16,676 nucleotides of DNA from Bog-877 sp049518775. GTDB taxonomy: Bacteria; Chloroflexota; Dormibacteria; Aeolococcales; Bog-877. The position numbers and the translations under genes were made by a program. Below are positions 5,502 to 14,265 of the stretch, in pieces (position 1 is the stretch's first letter; each line of letters begins with the position of its first letter). The stretch lies in the NCBI GenBank assembly GCA_049518775.1, contig JBEKRL010000050.1, positions 1 through 16,676 of the forward strand, read 5' to 3'. Under the pieces are notes generated by a model. It did not search any database. It saw only the letters and a list, made by a program, of their open reading frames with translations, and was not told where the DNA came from.

Positions 5502-7508
5502 TCAGGCGGGATCGACATCGATGGCCCAGCCCCGCCCTGAGGGAAGGTAGGGCCGAACCGCCTCCAGCCGGGGCGCCCGGATGGTCAGCTGCCAGCGGTA
5601 GAGGGAGCGGAGCCGGGGGATGAAGGCGGGACTCGGGCCCATCACCTCGACCCCGGTCCCCTCCAGGAGGCGCCGCAAGCGCTCTGCCTCCAGCTCGGCC
5701 TCGTCGTGGGCCTGCTGCTCCAGCTCGGAGCTGCGGGTGAGCACCAGCAGCCTGGTGAAGGGGGGGAAGTGGAGCTGCCGCCGCGCCTCCAGCTCCAACT
5801 CGGCGAAGCCCTCGTAGTCGTGGGCGCTGGCCAGCTGGACCGCGGAATGGTCGGGGCTGTAGGTCTGGAGGATCACCTGGGCGGGCTCATCACCCCGCCC
5901 GGCCCGCCCGGCGACCTGGGTCAGGAGGGAGAAGGTCCGCTCGGCGGCCCGGAAGTCCGGGAAGTGCAGGGCGATGTCGGCGTTGACGATCCCCACCAGC
6001 CGCACCCCGGGCAGGTCCCAGCCTTTGGCCACCATCTGGGTCCCGATCAGCAGATCGGCGCCACGGCTCGCGAAGGCCTCGTAGATCTCCCGGTGGGCAT
6101 CGCGGTGCCCGACCGTGTCCCGGTCCATGCGCAGGATCCGGGCCTGGGGCCACCGCTCCCTGGCCTCGGCCTCGATCCGCTCGGTGCCGGCACCCAGGGC
6201 CCGAAGCAGCCGGCTCCCGCACGTGGGGCAGAGCTCGGGCAGCTCCACCTGGTGGTCGCAGTAGTGGCAGGCGCAGATCCGTCCCGCCTGGTGCAGGGTG
6301 AGCGAGACCGAGCAGTTGGGGCAGCCCAGGGCCTCGCCACAGCTCCGGCAGAGCACCACGCTGGAGGTGCCCCGCCGGTTGAGGAAGAGGATCCCCTGGC
6401 CCCCCTCCTTGAGGGTCTCGGTGACCAGCTCGGCGAGCCGCCGGGAGAAGGGCGAGCGGTTGCCCCAGGCCAGCTCCTCGCGGAGGTCCACCACCTCCAC
6501 CGGGGGGAGCGGCCTGCCCCCGAACCTCTCCGCCAGCCGGAGCAGCCGCAGGCCCTTGCCCCCGACCGCCTGGTGGTAGGACTCCAGCCTGGGGGTGGCG
6601 CTGCCCAGAACCACCGGAACCGAGAGGATCCGGCCCAGGTGGCAGGCGACGTCGGCCGCCTGGTACCTGGGCATGGCGTCGTACTGCTTGTACGAGGAGG
6701 AGTCCTCCTCGTCCACGATCACCACCCCAGGCTGGGGCATGGGCGCGAAGATCGCGCTCCGGGAGCCCACCACCACCTTGGCTTCGCCAGCCCTCACCCT
6801 TCGCCACTCCCTCCCCCGCGCGGAGGGCGAGAGCCCGGAGTGGAGCACCGCCACCACCCCGGGAAAGTGGACCGCGAACCGCTTCTCGGTCTGGGGGGTG
6901 AGCGAGATCTCCGGCACCAGCACGATGGCCCCCTTGCCCTGGGCCAGGGCGGCCTTGATGGCGGCCAGGTAGACCTCCGTCTTGCCCGAGCCGGTGACCC
7001 CGAAGAGGAGGAACTCCTCGGACCTGGACCAGGAGATGGCGTCCCGGATGGGGGCGAACACCAAGTCCTGCTGGGGCGTCAGCACCAGCTCGGCCTGGCT
7101 GGGAGGGGAGGGCGCTGCCCGCAATGCACCGTCCCGGGCCCGGGAGCGGCGCGTCGAGCTCGGCTTGCCGGTGCGGAGTGCCGGCGGGATCATGGCCCGA
7201 ACCACCTCCGGCAGGGGGCAGAGGTAGTGGGACGCGATCCACTGGGCCAGACTGATCTGGTGGGGCAGCAGCAGCGGCTGCTCGTCCCGGATCCGCTCCA
7301 GGGGCCGGAGATCGCCCACCGGGGAGTCCTCCACCAGCTCGACCACGAAGGCGAAGACCCGTCGCCGGCCGAAGGGCACCACCACCCGCTGGCCCAGGCG
7401 GATCTGATCGGCAAGCTCCGGGGGAACCTGGTAGTCGTAGAGGCCGGAGGGCGGCCCAGCGGGGAGGTCAGGGGAGACGCGGGCGACCCTGGGGACGCGC
7501 GCCGTCAC
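5502..7508 (-). CDS. priA: Primosomal replication-restart helicase PriA
   Basis: 668 residues; a superfamily 2 3'-5' DNA helicase that recognises stalled forks and starts primosome reassembly. An N-terminal DNA-binding domain (about 1-110) is followed by the helicase: Walker A GVTGSGKTEVY (about 170-180), motif Ia VLVPEISLTPQT, motif II VDEED (265-269) where most PriA have DEEH, and LGSATPRLES (301-310). All eight zinc ligands are present as CRSC, CPNC, CHYC and CPTC (Cys 387, 390, 396, 399, 414, 417, 427, 430). C-terminal motifs include LLIGTQMVAKGWDLPGV and QVAGRAGRG. Start GTG at 7508 lies in a GTGA overlap with the coaBC stop, implying translational coupling. The linker at about 112-140 is poorly conserved. 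Confidence 0.97.
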   Translation of the reverse strand: MTARVPRVARVSPDLPAGPPSGLYDYQVPPELADQIRLGQRVVVPFGRRRVFAFVVELVEDSPVGDLRPLERIRDEQPLLLPHQISLAQWIASHYLCPLPEVVRAMIPPALRTGKPSSTRRSRARDGALRAAPSPPSQAELVLTPQQDLVFAPIRDAISWSRSEEFLLFGVTGSGKTEVYLAAIKAALAQGKGAIVLVPEISLTPQTEKRFAVHFPGVVAVLHSGLSPSARGREWRRVRAGEAKVVVGSRSAIFAPMPQPGVVIVDEEDSSSYKQYDAMPRYQAADVACHLGRILSVPVVLGSATPRLESYHQAVGGKGLRLLRLAERFGGRPLPPVEVVDLREELAWGNRSPFSRRLAELVTETLKEGGQGILFLNRRGTSSVVLCRSCGEALGCPNCSVSLTLHQAGRICACHYCDHQVELPELCPTCGSRLLRALGAGTERIEAEARERWPQARILRMDRDTVGHRDAHREIYEAFASRGADLLIGTQMVAKGWDLPGVRLVGIVNADIALHFPDFRAAERTFSLLTQVAGRAGRGDEPAQVILQTYSPDHSAVQLASAHDYEGFAELELEARRQLHFPPFTRLLVLTRSSELEQQAHDEAELEAERLRRLLEGTGVEVMGPSPAFIPRLRSLYRWQLTIRAPRLEAVRPYLPSGRGWAIDVDPA

Positions 7509-8779
7509 CGGGAAGGGGGCTGGCTCGGGAGCTCACCGGCCAGCCGCTGGGCCTCGTCCAGGATCTGAGCCGCGATCTGGGACTTCGGCTGCCAGCCCAG
7601 CTCGACCACCCGTCCATCCCGGGCCAGAAGGGTGGCCTCGGCCGAATCCCCCCCCATCGCCGAGTGCTCACCGGAGACCGGGTTGGCCACCATCAGGTCG
7701 CAGCCCTTGCTGCGCAGCTTGGCCAGGCCCCGCTGGCGCACCTCCTCGGTCTCGGCGGCGAATCCCACCACGATGCAGCCGGGTGGCCGCTCCGCCATCA
7801 GCTGGGCCAGGATGTCCGCATTCCGGACCAGCCGCAGCTCCAGCACCGCCGCCTGCCCGCGGTGGATCTTGCGTTCGGAGGGTCTCTCCACCCGGAAGTC
7901 CGCGACCGCGGCGGCCATCAGCAGGAGGCGGGCTCGGGGGAGCAGCCGGCGGCACGCCTCCAGCATCTGGGCAGCGGTCTCCACCCTGGTGATCGCGACC
8001 CGGGGCAGCTCCGGCTGGACTTCAGCGGCCGTGACCAGATGGACCGTGGCGCCCCTGGCCGCCGCTTCGGCGGCCAGCTTCTCCCCCATCCGCCCGCTGC
8101 TGCGGTTGCCCAGGTAGCGGACCGGGTCGATCGGCTCACGGGTGCCTCCGGCGGTCACCAGCACCTCCCAGCCGCGAAGTGGCCCGTCGGCCCCCAGGAG
8201 TTCAAGCACCGCAGCCAGGATCTGCGCCGGCTCGGCCATGCGCCCCTCCCCCTCCCTGCCCGAGGCGAGCCGGCCCCGGACCGGCCCTACCACCTGGGCG
8301 CCCCTTTCGACCAGGGTCGCCAGGTTCTCCTGGGTGGCCGGGCTCCGCCACATCCCGGTCTCCATGGCCGGGGCCAGGATCACCGGGGCCGAGCTGGCCA
8401 GCAGGCTGGCGCTGACCACGTCGTCGGCAAGCCCGGCCGCCAGCCGGGCCAGGGTGGAGGCGGTGGCCGGCACCACCAGGTGACACTCGGCCCAGCTGGC
8501 CAGCTCGATGTGGGCCATCCCATGGCCCTCTCCCTCCTCCTCCGCGCCGCGGCCGCGCCTGGCCGGCAGCAGCCGCCAGGCCACCCGATTGCCCGAGAGC
8601 GCCCGCAGGGTTGTCGGAGAGATGAACGAGGTGGCCGCCGGGGTCATGGCGACCCGGACCTCGGCACCCTGGCGGCGGAGCGAGGTGATCAGCTCGGGCA
8701 CCTTGACCACCGCCACCCCCCCGCAGACGTGGAGGGCGATCCTCCTCCCCTCCAGCGGCGCTCGTCCCAGCTCAGCCAT
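7505..8779 (-). CDS. coaBC: Bifunctional phosphopantothenoylcysteine decarboxylase / phosphopantothenate-cysteine ligase
   Basis: 424 residues; flavin-dependent CoaC half (about 10-195) and ligase CoaB half (about 203-412) of coenzyme A synthesis. CoaC features: ALHVCGGVAVVKVPEL (flavin site), catalytic H90 in MAHIELA, VVPATASTLARLAAGLADD, PAMETGMW (137-144) and LASGREGEGRM (171-181). The usual PxMNxxMW has Glu at the Asn position (E140), and the flap Cys is Ser173. CoaB features: VTAGGTREPIDPVRYLGNRSS, AAAVADFRV with KIHRG (the conserved Lys region), NADIL, VVGFAAET and AKLRSKGCDLMVANPV. The start is ATG at 8779, 33 nt after the gmk stop; the stop overlaps priA by 4 nt. The two substitutions may be normal for its clade. 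Confidence 0.95.
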   Translation of the reverse strand: MAELGRAPLEGRRIALHVCGGVAVVKVPELITSLRRQGAEVRVAMTPAATSFISPTTLRALSGNRVAWRLLPARRGRGAEEEGEGHGMAHIELASWAECHLVVPATASTLARLAAGLADDVVSASLLASSAPVILAPAMETGMWRSPATQENLATLVERGAQVVGPVRGRLASGREGEGRMAEPAQILAAVLELLGADGPLRGWEVLVTAGGTREPIDPVRYLGNRSSGRMGEKLAAEAAARGATVHLVTAAEVQPELPRVAITRVETAAQMLEACRRLLPRARLLLMAAAVADFRVERPSERKIHRGQAAVLELRLVRNADILAQLMAERPPGCIVVGFAAETEEVRQRGLAKLRSKGCDLMVANPVSGEHSAMGGDSAEATLLARDGRVVELGWQPKSQIAAQILDEAQRLAGELPSQPPSR

Positions 8780-8812
8780 CTCGACGCAATTGTGGCAGGC
8801 GGCCGCGCCGGG

Positions 8813-9394
8813 TCAGGACCGGTCGCGCGGCATTTCGGCCAGGAGCCGCGCGATCTCCTGAGCCGCCCGGCCGACGTCGTCGTTCACCACCAGGTGGTCG
8901 TACCAGCTCGATGCAGCCAGCTCGCGCTCCTGGTCCCTGGTGCGGATCGCCAGTTCCTCGGGACTCTCGGTCTCGCGCCTCCGCAGCCGCTCCACCAGCG
9001 CCTCCCGGGAGGGTGGGGCCAGGAAGATGAAGAGAGCGTCGACCCCGGCGGCCTTGATCTTGGCCGCGCCCTGCACGTCGATCTTGAGGAGGACGTCTTC
9101 ACCGCGACCGAGGAGAGCTGCGACCCGGGCCGAAGAGGTTCCGTAGTCGTGGCCGTGGACCACGGCGGTCTCCAGGAACTGCTGGCCCGCCTTCATCGCC
9201 GCGAAGGTCTGGGGGTCCACGAAGGAGTAGTCCCGGCCGTCCTCCTCGCCCGGCCGGCGGGTCCTGGTGGTGAAGGCTGCGGGGCGGCACAGGTTGGGGA
9301 CTAGCCTCAGCAGCTCCAGGATCACGGTGTCCTTGCCCACGCCACTGGGACCGGAGAGCACGATCAGCCGCCCAGGAGGAGGACTCGTCGACAT
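8813..9394 (-). CDS. gmk: Guanylate kinase
   Basis: 193 residues, standard length. Phosphorylates GMP to GDP in the cytosol. P-loop GPSGVGKDT at residues 15-23, then TTRTRRPGEEDGRDYSFVD (GMP-binding region), HGHDYGTSS, VLLKIDVQGAAKIK (the conserved DVQGA motif) and a C-terminal helix with YDHLVVNDDVGRA. The frame stays open upstream to 9604, but homology begins at MSTSPPPGRLIVLSG, so ATG at 9394 is the start, 13 nt after the upstream pseudouridine synthase stop. No good Shine-Dalgarno sequence is visible. rpoZ, which often lies between gmk and coaBC, is not present in the 33-nt gap. Confidence 0.96.
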   Translation of the reverse strand: MSTSPPPGRLIVLSGPSGVGKDTVILELLRLVPNLCRPAAFTTRTRRPGEEDGRDYSFVDPQTFAAMKAGQQFLETAVVHGHDYGTSSARVAALLGRGEDVLLKIDVQGAAKIKAAGVDALFIFLAPPSREALVERLRRRETESPEELAIRTRDQERELAASSWYDHLVVNDDVGRAAQEIARLLAEMPRDRS

Positions 9395-9407
9395 CTGGCA
9401 GTGGAGG

Positions 9408-10370
9408 TTAGGGGATCCAGGGCCAGACGGCCATGGTGCCGGGTTCGCCGCCCACCGCCAGGCGGAGTTCTTCGAGGTCCTGGGGGAGCCGGCTGACGAA
9501 CTCCATCTCGCGCCCGTCCACCGGGTGCTGGAGGTGGAGCATGGCGGCGTGGAGCGCCGGTCGCGTTGAGTGGGCCACGCCCTCCCGGCGGTACAGGTCG
9601 TCACCGGCGAGGGGCCTGCCGATGTAAGAGAGATGGGCCCGGATCTGGTGGGTCCGCCCGGTTAGAAGCCGCAGGCGCAGGGAGGTGTGGCCAGGGAAGC
9701 GCTCCAGCACGGTGAACTCGGTGATTGCCTCTCGCCCCCCCGGGACCACCGCCATCCGGGTCGGCCGCCGGGGATCTCTGGCCAGAGCAGCCTCGATCCG
9801 GCCGCGGTCCTCCTCGAACCCTCCCTCGACCAGGGCCCAGTACTCGCGGCCCATGGCCCGGCTGCGGAGTTGCCGGGCCAGCGCCCGGTGCGCCTCCTCG
9901 GTTCGGGCCAGCACCAGGAGCCCACTGGTACCCCGGTCCAGCCGGTGCACGATGCCGGGGCGCTCCGCCCCACCGGCCCTCGACCAGGGACCTCCCCAGC
10001 TCTCCGCCAGCTGGGCCAGGGTTCCCTGGCGGTGACCGGGGCCGGGGTGGACGACCATCCCCTCCGGCTTCTCCACCACCGCTATGGCCTGATCTTGGTA
10101 GACGACCTTGAGCTCGCCCGGCGGGGCGAGGGGCTCCTCCTCGCGACGTTCCTCGCCGACCCGGACCAGGACGCCCCGGTGGACGGGCTGCGAGGGCCGC
10201 CTCTCCACCCGGTTGTCGAGGGAGACCAGGCCTTGGCGGACCAGGCGCTGGATCTGGGCTCGGGGCAGCCCCAGGCGGCCCACCAGAAAGACGTCGAGGC
10301 GGAGCTCCGCCTCGGCTGCGGTGGCTGGCTCCAGAGGGCGCAGGACTTCGCCGGGTGGCTCCTCAGGCAT
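9408..10370 (-). CDS. RluD-like pseudouridine synthase
   Basis: 320 residues. An S4 RNA-binding domain (about 22-72: RLDVFLVGRLGLPRAQIQRL, VRQGLVSLDN) precedes an RluA/RluD-family catalytic domain: VVEKPEGMVVHPGPGH (about 98-113), the active-site GIVHRLDRGTSGLLVLA with catalytic D145, and LLTGRTHQIRAHLSYIGRPLAGD. Members isomerise specific uridines in large-subunit rRNA; the S4-plus-RluA layout matches RluD (which targets helix 69 of 23S rRNA), but which uridine is modified cannot be read from sequence. ATG at 10370 overlaps the lspA stop by 8 nt, so translation is probably coupled. Adjacency to lspA is a common arrangement in bacteria. Confidence 0.94.
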   Translation of the reverse strand: MPEEPPGEVLRPLEPATAAEAELRLDVFLVGRLGLPRAQIQRLVRQGLVSLDNRVERRPSQPVHRGVLVRVGEERREEEPLAPPGELKVVYQDQAIAVVEKPEGMVVHPGPGHRQGTLAQLAESWGGPWSRAGGAERPGIVHRLDRGTSGLLVLARTEEAHRALARQLRSRAMGREYWALVEGGFEEDRGRIEAALARDPRRPTRMAVVPGGREAITEFTVLERFPGHTSLRLRLLTGRTHQIRAHLSYIGRPLAGDDLYRREGVAHSTRPALHAAMLHLQHPVDGREMEFVSRLPQDLEELRLAVGGEPGTMAVWPWIP

Positions 10371-10905
10371 CGCCGCGGCCGCCCAGCGCGATCCGGATGA
10401 CCACGATCACCATCCCCACCGTGACGCCCGAGTCGGCCACATTGAAGACCGGCCAGTGGGGCAGCTGCATGAAGTCCACCACATAACCCTGGGTGATCCG
10501 GTCCAGAGCGTTGCCGACCGCCCCGCCCAGCACCATCCCCACCCCCGCCTGGACCCACCAGGGCTCCCCGGATAGCGGGCGCCAGCGCGCGGCGATGGCG
10601 ACGACCACCACCACCGCCACCACCAGGAAGAGCCACTGGGCGTTGGGAAGGAGGCTGAACGCCGCCCCGCGGTTCTCGGCGTAGTAGATGTGGATCGGGA
10701 GCGACGGCCAGAGCTGCTGCCCGGGGAAGAGAGCGTGGCTGACCCAGAACTTGGTGACGCGGTCGAGCGCGAAGACCAGGGCCGCCGCCACCGCGGTCCA
10801 GAGTGGCCAGTGCCGGGCTTCGGGCAGGCGCCGGCCTTTGGCAGGCCCCACCTCCGAAGGCTCAGCCGCGCTTGGCCTCCTTGCAGGGGACGCACCTGGT
10901 GGCAT
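10363..10905 (-). CDS. lspA: Lipoprotein signal peptidase (signal peptidase II)
   Basis: 180 residues with four membrane helices (about 34-53, 88-106, 118-134 and 157-175). Inner-membrane aspartyl protease that removes the signal peptide of diacylglyceryl-prolipoproteins. Conserved boxes: LDRVTKFWV, YYAENRGAAFSLL (about 74-86), GGAVGNALDRITQGYVVDF with catalytic D135, and FNVADSGVTVG with catalytic D158. The N-terminal 30 residues are hydrophilic and Pro/Ala-rich, longer than usual. They overlap the upstream zinc-finger gene by 44 nt, so the true start may lie later, for example GTG at 10851. No position with a properly spaced Shine-Dalgarno sequence decides this. Confidence 0.95.
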   Translation of the reverse strand: MPPGASPARRPSAAEPSEVGPAKGRRLPEARHWPLWTAVAAALVFALDRVTKFWVSHALFPGQQLWPSLPIHIYYAENRGAAFSLLPNAQWLFLVVAVVVVVAIAARWRPLSGEPWWVQAGVGMVLGGAVGNALDRITQGYVVDFMQLPHWPVFNVADSGVTVGMVIVVIRIALGGRGDA

Positions 10906-11236
10906 AGGGCACGGCCTTCAGCCGCTCGATGTCGATCTCCTTGCCGCAGCTCTGGCAGAGGCCGTACTCGCCCCTATCCAACCTGCGCAGGGCGTCCTGA
11001 CACTGCTGGCGCATCTGGAGCAGGTTCTCCCGGATCGCCTGGAGCCGTTCGTGCTCCTCCATATCCCCAGCGTGCTCGGTGGGGTGCTCCTTGAAGGGCG
11101 CCTCCCGACCCGCCCCGTTGGCGATTGCCCCGGTCAGCTGGGAAAGCTCGTGCTCGAGCCGCGCCTTCTCAGATTCCAACTCGCGACGGATCCCGGCCAG
11201 GTCGCGCTCGCGGCTGGCGGCGGCAATCTCAGTCAT
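10862..11236 (-). CDS. TraR/DksA-type C4 zinc-finger protein
   Basis: 124 residues from ATG at 11236, which has an AGGAAGGA tract about 9 nt upstream. The frame is open further to a GTG at 11293, but that part lacks homology. Residues 8-85 are Glu/Arg/Leu-rich and helical, probably a coiled coil (RELESEKARLEHELSQL, then LLQMRQQCQDALRRLDRGEYG). The zinc finger is CQSC (94, 97) plus CVPC (115, 118), with the typical IDIERLKAVPYATRC between. DksA/TraR proteins insert a coiled coil into the RNA polymerase secondary channel. The DxxDxA coiled-coil tip motif of E. coli DksA is not evident, so this is a family-level call. It sits between ileS and lspA, where such proteins are often encoded. Confidence 0.9.
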   Translation of the reverse strand: MTEIAAASRERDLAGIRRELESEKARLEHELSQLTGAIANGAGREAPFKEHPTEHAGDMEEHERLQAIRENLLQMRQQCQDALRRLDRGEYGLCQSCGKEIDIERLKAVPYATRCVPCKEAKRG

Positions 11237-11355
11237 GCTCGAAGTTCCTTCCTGAACATCCCCGGGCCAGGAGCCCAGCTCCACTGGGGGCACCCTCTGC
11301 TACCTGGGGGCGGCTGCATTATGGGCCGTCTCCAGCCCTATGGGAAGACCCCAGC

Positions 11356-14265
11356 TCACTCAACCTGCGCCCCGGCCAGCCGCTGCAGCGCCACCCAGAT
11401 CGCATGATCGGGGACCCTGAGCTCGCAGGGCTCTCCGAATCCGTCCGGCGGCCGGGTGGCGGACCCCAGCCGCTCCAGGGAGCTGACGAAGCACTGGGTC
11501 CGGAGCTGCTCGCGTCCCGCCTCGATCGCATCCCCCAGCTCGTCGTCGCCGGCGTAGACCACCCGAATGAGCTCGCCGGGCCGGAGTCCGCTCTTGCGCC
11601 TGAGGTCCTGGAGCTGACGCACGAAGGTCCGAAGCAGCCCCTCGCGACGGAGGGAGGGGGTCAGCTCGAAGTCGAGGTGCACCTCCACCCTGGACCCGTC
11701 CTCCCCCTTGGTGCAGACCACCTCGACCACGTTGAGCTCCTCGGCCAGGACCGCCACCAGCGTGGGAGCCAGCTCCGCCCCCTCCACCACCGCCCGGGCC
11801 AGCGGCTGCCGGATCGGCATCCGCTGCCGCTCCCGAAGCGCGCGGGCGTCCTCGGCCAGCCGCCGCACCAGGGCCATCTGATCCAGCAGCTCGCGGTCAA
11901 GCCGGCCCGGCGCCGGGCTGGGGTAGTCCTGGAGATGGACCGAGACCGGCCCCTCGGCGCCGTCCGGGTTGAGGGTTCGGAAGATGGCATCGGCAACGAA
12001 GGGCGTGAAGGGCGCCATCAGCCGGGCGGTCTGGGAGAGCACCTCGTGGAGGGTGGCGCAGCTGGCGCCGACCTCTGCCGGCGTGCCCCGGAAGCGGCCC
12101 CGCGAGCGCCGCAGGTACCAGGTGCTGGTGTCGTCGACGAGCGCGGCGATGGCCCGGCAGGCGGTGTTGGCGTCATACCCGTCGAGGGCCGGGAGCACCT
12201 CGGCCACGGTCTCCTCCAGCCGGGCCAGAATCCAGCGGTCCAGGGGATGGCGCTCCCCCAGGGCAGGGGCCCCCGAGCCCGGCTCCCAGCCGGCCAGGTT
12301 GGCATAGGTGACCAGGAAGCTCTGGGCGTTCCAGAGCACGTTGAGGAAGCGCAGCGCGGTGGCCGCCACCCGCTGCACCGAGATCCGGTACTCCAGCCCC
12401 ACCGAGACCGTGGTGTAGAACCACCAGCGGACCGCGTCGGCTCCGGTCTTCGAGATTAGGTCGAAGGGGTCGACCACGTTGCCGCGGGATTTGGACATCT
12501 TCCGGCCCTGCTCGTCCACCACCAGGCTGGGCACCACGACATTGCGGTAGGCGGGCTGGTCGAAGAGCATCACCGACTCCGCCAGCAGGGTGTAGAACCA
12601 GCCCCTGGTCTGGTCCAGCGCCTCGCTGATGAAGTCGGCCGGGTGGTCAGCCGAGAACCGCTCCCGGTTCTCGAACGGGTAATGCCACTGGGCGAAGGGC
12701 ATGGCCCCGCTGTCGTACCAGCAGTCGATGACCTCCGGGACCCGGCGCATCTCTCCGCCGCACTCGCAGAGCAGGGTGAGCTCATCGATGAAGGGCTTGT
12801 GTACGTCGGTGCCGGGCGCAAGCCCCAGCTCCTCCAGACTGCCGATGCAGCGCTGCTCCTGGCAGCTGCCGCAGATCCAGATCGGGAGCGGGGTGCCCCA
12901 GTAGCGGGCCCGGGAGAGGTTCCAGTCCTGGAGCGACTCCAGCCAGTTCCCCATCCGCCCGTCTCGGAGGTGGGACGGGACCCAGTGGACCGAGCCGTTG
13001 TGCCGGATCAGCTCCTCCTTCACCGCGGTGGTGCGGATGAACCAGGAGTCGAGGGCGTAGAAGAGGAGCGGGGTATCGCAGCGCCAGCAGAACGGGTAGG
13101 TGTGCAGGATCCGCTCCGCCCGGTAGACCAGTCCCCTCCGCTCCAGCTCGGCCGTGATCAGGGGGTCGGCGTCCTTGACGAAAAGCCCCTGGAAGTCGCT
13201 GACCAGGGGCAGGAACCGGCCATCCAGCCCAACTGTGTGGCGGACCACGATCCCGGCCTCCTGGCAGAGCCGCAGGTCGTCCTCGCCGTAGGCGCCGGCG
13301 GTGTGGACCACTCCAGTCCCCTCGTCGGTGGCGACGAAGTCGCCCGCCAGCACCTGAAAGGCGGCCGGCTGCTGGGGCAGGTACTTGAAGAGGGGCTGGT
13401 AACGGAGACCCAGCAGGTCCCGGCCCCTCATCTCCTCCTCCACCTCGAAGCCGGCCTCCAGGACCTCGAGTCGGGACTTGGCGAGGATCAGGTGCTCCTC
13501 GCGCTGGCGCACCTTGACGTACTCGATCTCGGGCCCGACCGCCAACCCCAGGTTGCCGGGCAGCGTCCAGGGCGTGGTGGTCCAGGCCAGGATGCTGGTG
13601 GTGGGGTCCTCCGCCAGCCGGAAGCGGATGGTGAGCGCGGGATCCGGGGTGTCGTCCCGGTAGGCCCCGGGCTGGGCCAGCTCGTGGCTGCTGAGCGACG
13701 TCTGGCAGCGGGGACAATAGGGGGCGACCCGGTAGCCGCGGAAGAGCCAGCCCCGATCGTGGATCTGTTTCAGACTCCACCAGACCGACTCGATGTAGTC
13801 GGTGTCGAAGGTGCGGTAGGCGCTCTTGAGGTCGAGCCAGAACCCGATCCGGTCGGTCAGCCGCTCCCACTCGTCGATGTACTTCATGACGTTGGCGCGG
13901 CAGAGCCGGTTGAACTCCTCCACACCCAACTGCTCGATCTCCTGCTTGGAGCCGATCCTCAGGCTGCGCTCCACCTCCAGCTCGACCGGGAGCCCGTGGG
14001 TGTCCCAGCCACCCCGGCGCTCCACCAGCCGGCCCTGCATCTGCTGGTAGCGCAGAAAGCAGTCCTTGAAGGAGCGGGCCAGGACGTGGTGCACGCCGGG
14101 CAGCCCGTTGGCGGTAGGCGGGCCCTCGTAGAAGACGAATCGGCGGGCACCGCCGCGCTGCTCCAGGCCGCGCTCGAAGATTCGCTCCCGCCGCCAGAAC
14201 TGGAGGACGCTCTCCTCCAGATCGGGGAAGCTGACCGGGTTGGCGACCGGCTCAAATGCCGACAT
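11356..14265 (-). CDS. ileS: Isoleucyl-tRNA synthetase, type 2 (eukaryote-like)
   Basis: 969 residues from ATG at 14265; the frame is open upstream to 14544, but homology starts at MSAFEPVANPVSFPDLEESV. Class I synthetase charging tRNA-Ile. HIGH-equivalent GPPTANGLPGVHHVLAR (about 48-63), GGWDTHGLPVELEVE, Cys pairs YCPRC and ICGSC, CP1 editing domain with WTTTPWTLPGNLGLAVG and EGTGVVHTAGAYGEDD, and KMSKSRGN (589-596). The anticodon-binding region follows, and the C-terminus has no zinc-finger knuckle of the type 1 kind. The GVHH form of the signature and the C-terminal layout match type 2 enzymes, which are typically insensitive to mupirocin. 119 nt separate it from the zinc-finger gene. No T-box leader consensus was found upstream; no good Shine-Dalgarno site is close to the ATG. 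Confidence 0.97.
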   Translation of the reverse strand: MSAFEPVANPVSFPDLEESVLQFWRRERIFERGLEQRGGARRFVFYEGPPTANGLPGVHHVLARSFKDCFLRYQQMQGRLVERRGGWDTHGLPVELEVERSLRIGSKQEIEQLGVEEFNRLCRANVMKYIDEWERLTDRIGFWLDLKSAYRTFDTDYIESVWWSLKQIHDRGWLFRGYRVAPYCPRCQTSLSSHELAQPGAYRDDTPDPALTIRFRLAEDPTTSILAWTTTPWTLPGNLGLAVGPEIEYVKVRQREEHLILAKSRLEVLEAGFEVEEEMRGRDLLGLRYQPLFKYLPQQPAAFQVLAGDFVATDEGTGVVHTAGAYGEDDLRLCQEAGIVVRHTVGLDGRFLPLVSDFQGLFVKDADPLITAELERRGLVYRAERILHTYPFCWRCDTPLLFYALDSWFIRTTAVKEELIRHNGSVHWVPSHLRDGRMGNWLESLQDWNLSRARYWGTPLPIWICGSCQEQRCIGSLEELGLAPGTDVHKPFIDELTLLCECGGEMRRVPEVIDCWYDSGAMPFAQWHYPFENRERFSADHPADFISEALDQTRGWFYTLLAESVMLFDQPAYRNVVVPSLVVDEQGRKMSKSRGNVVDPFDLISKTGADAVRWWFYTTVSVGLEYRISVQRVAATALRFLNVLWNAQSFLVTYANLAGWEPGSGAPALGERHPLDRWILARLEETVAEVLPALDGYDANTACRAIAALVDDTSTWYLRRSRGRFRGTPAEVGASCATLHEVLSQTARLMAPFTPFVADAIFRTLNPDGAEGPVSVHLQDYPSPAPGRLDRELLDQMALVRRLAEDARALRERQRMPIRQPLARAVVEGAELAPTLVAVLAEELNVVEVVCTKGEDGSRVEVHLDFELTPSLRREGLLRTFVRQLQDLRRKSGLRPGELIRVVYAGDDELGDAIEAGREQLRTQCFVSSLERLGSATRPPDGFGEPCELRVPDHAIWVALQRLAGAQVE

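Noticed and set aside
5706..7568. Long open frames opposite priA, coaBC and ileS on the plus strand
   Set aside because: They mirror conserved genes in very GC-rich DNA, are low-complexity (Gly/Pro/Arg/His) and have no recognisable domains.
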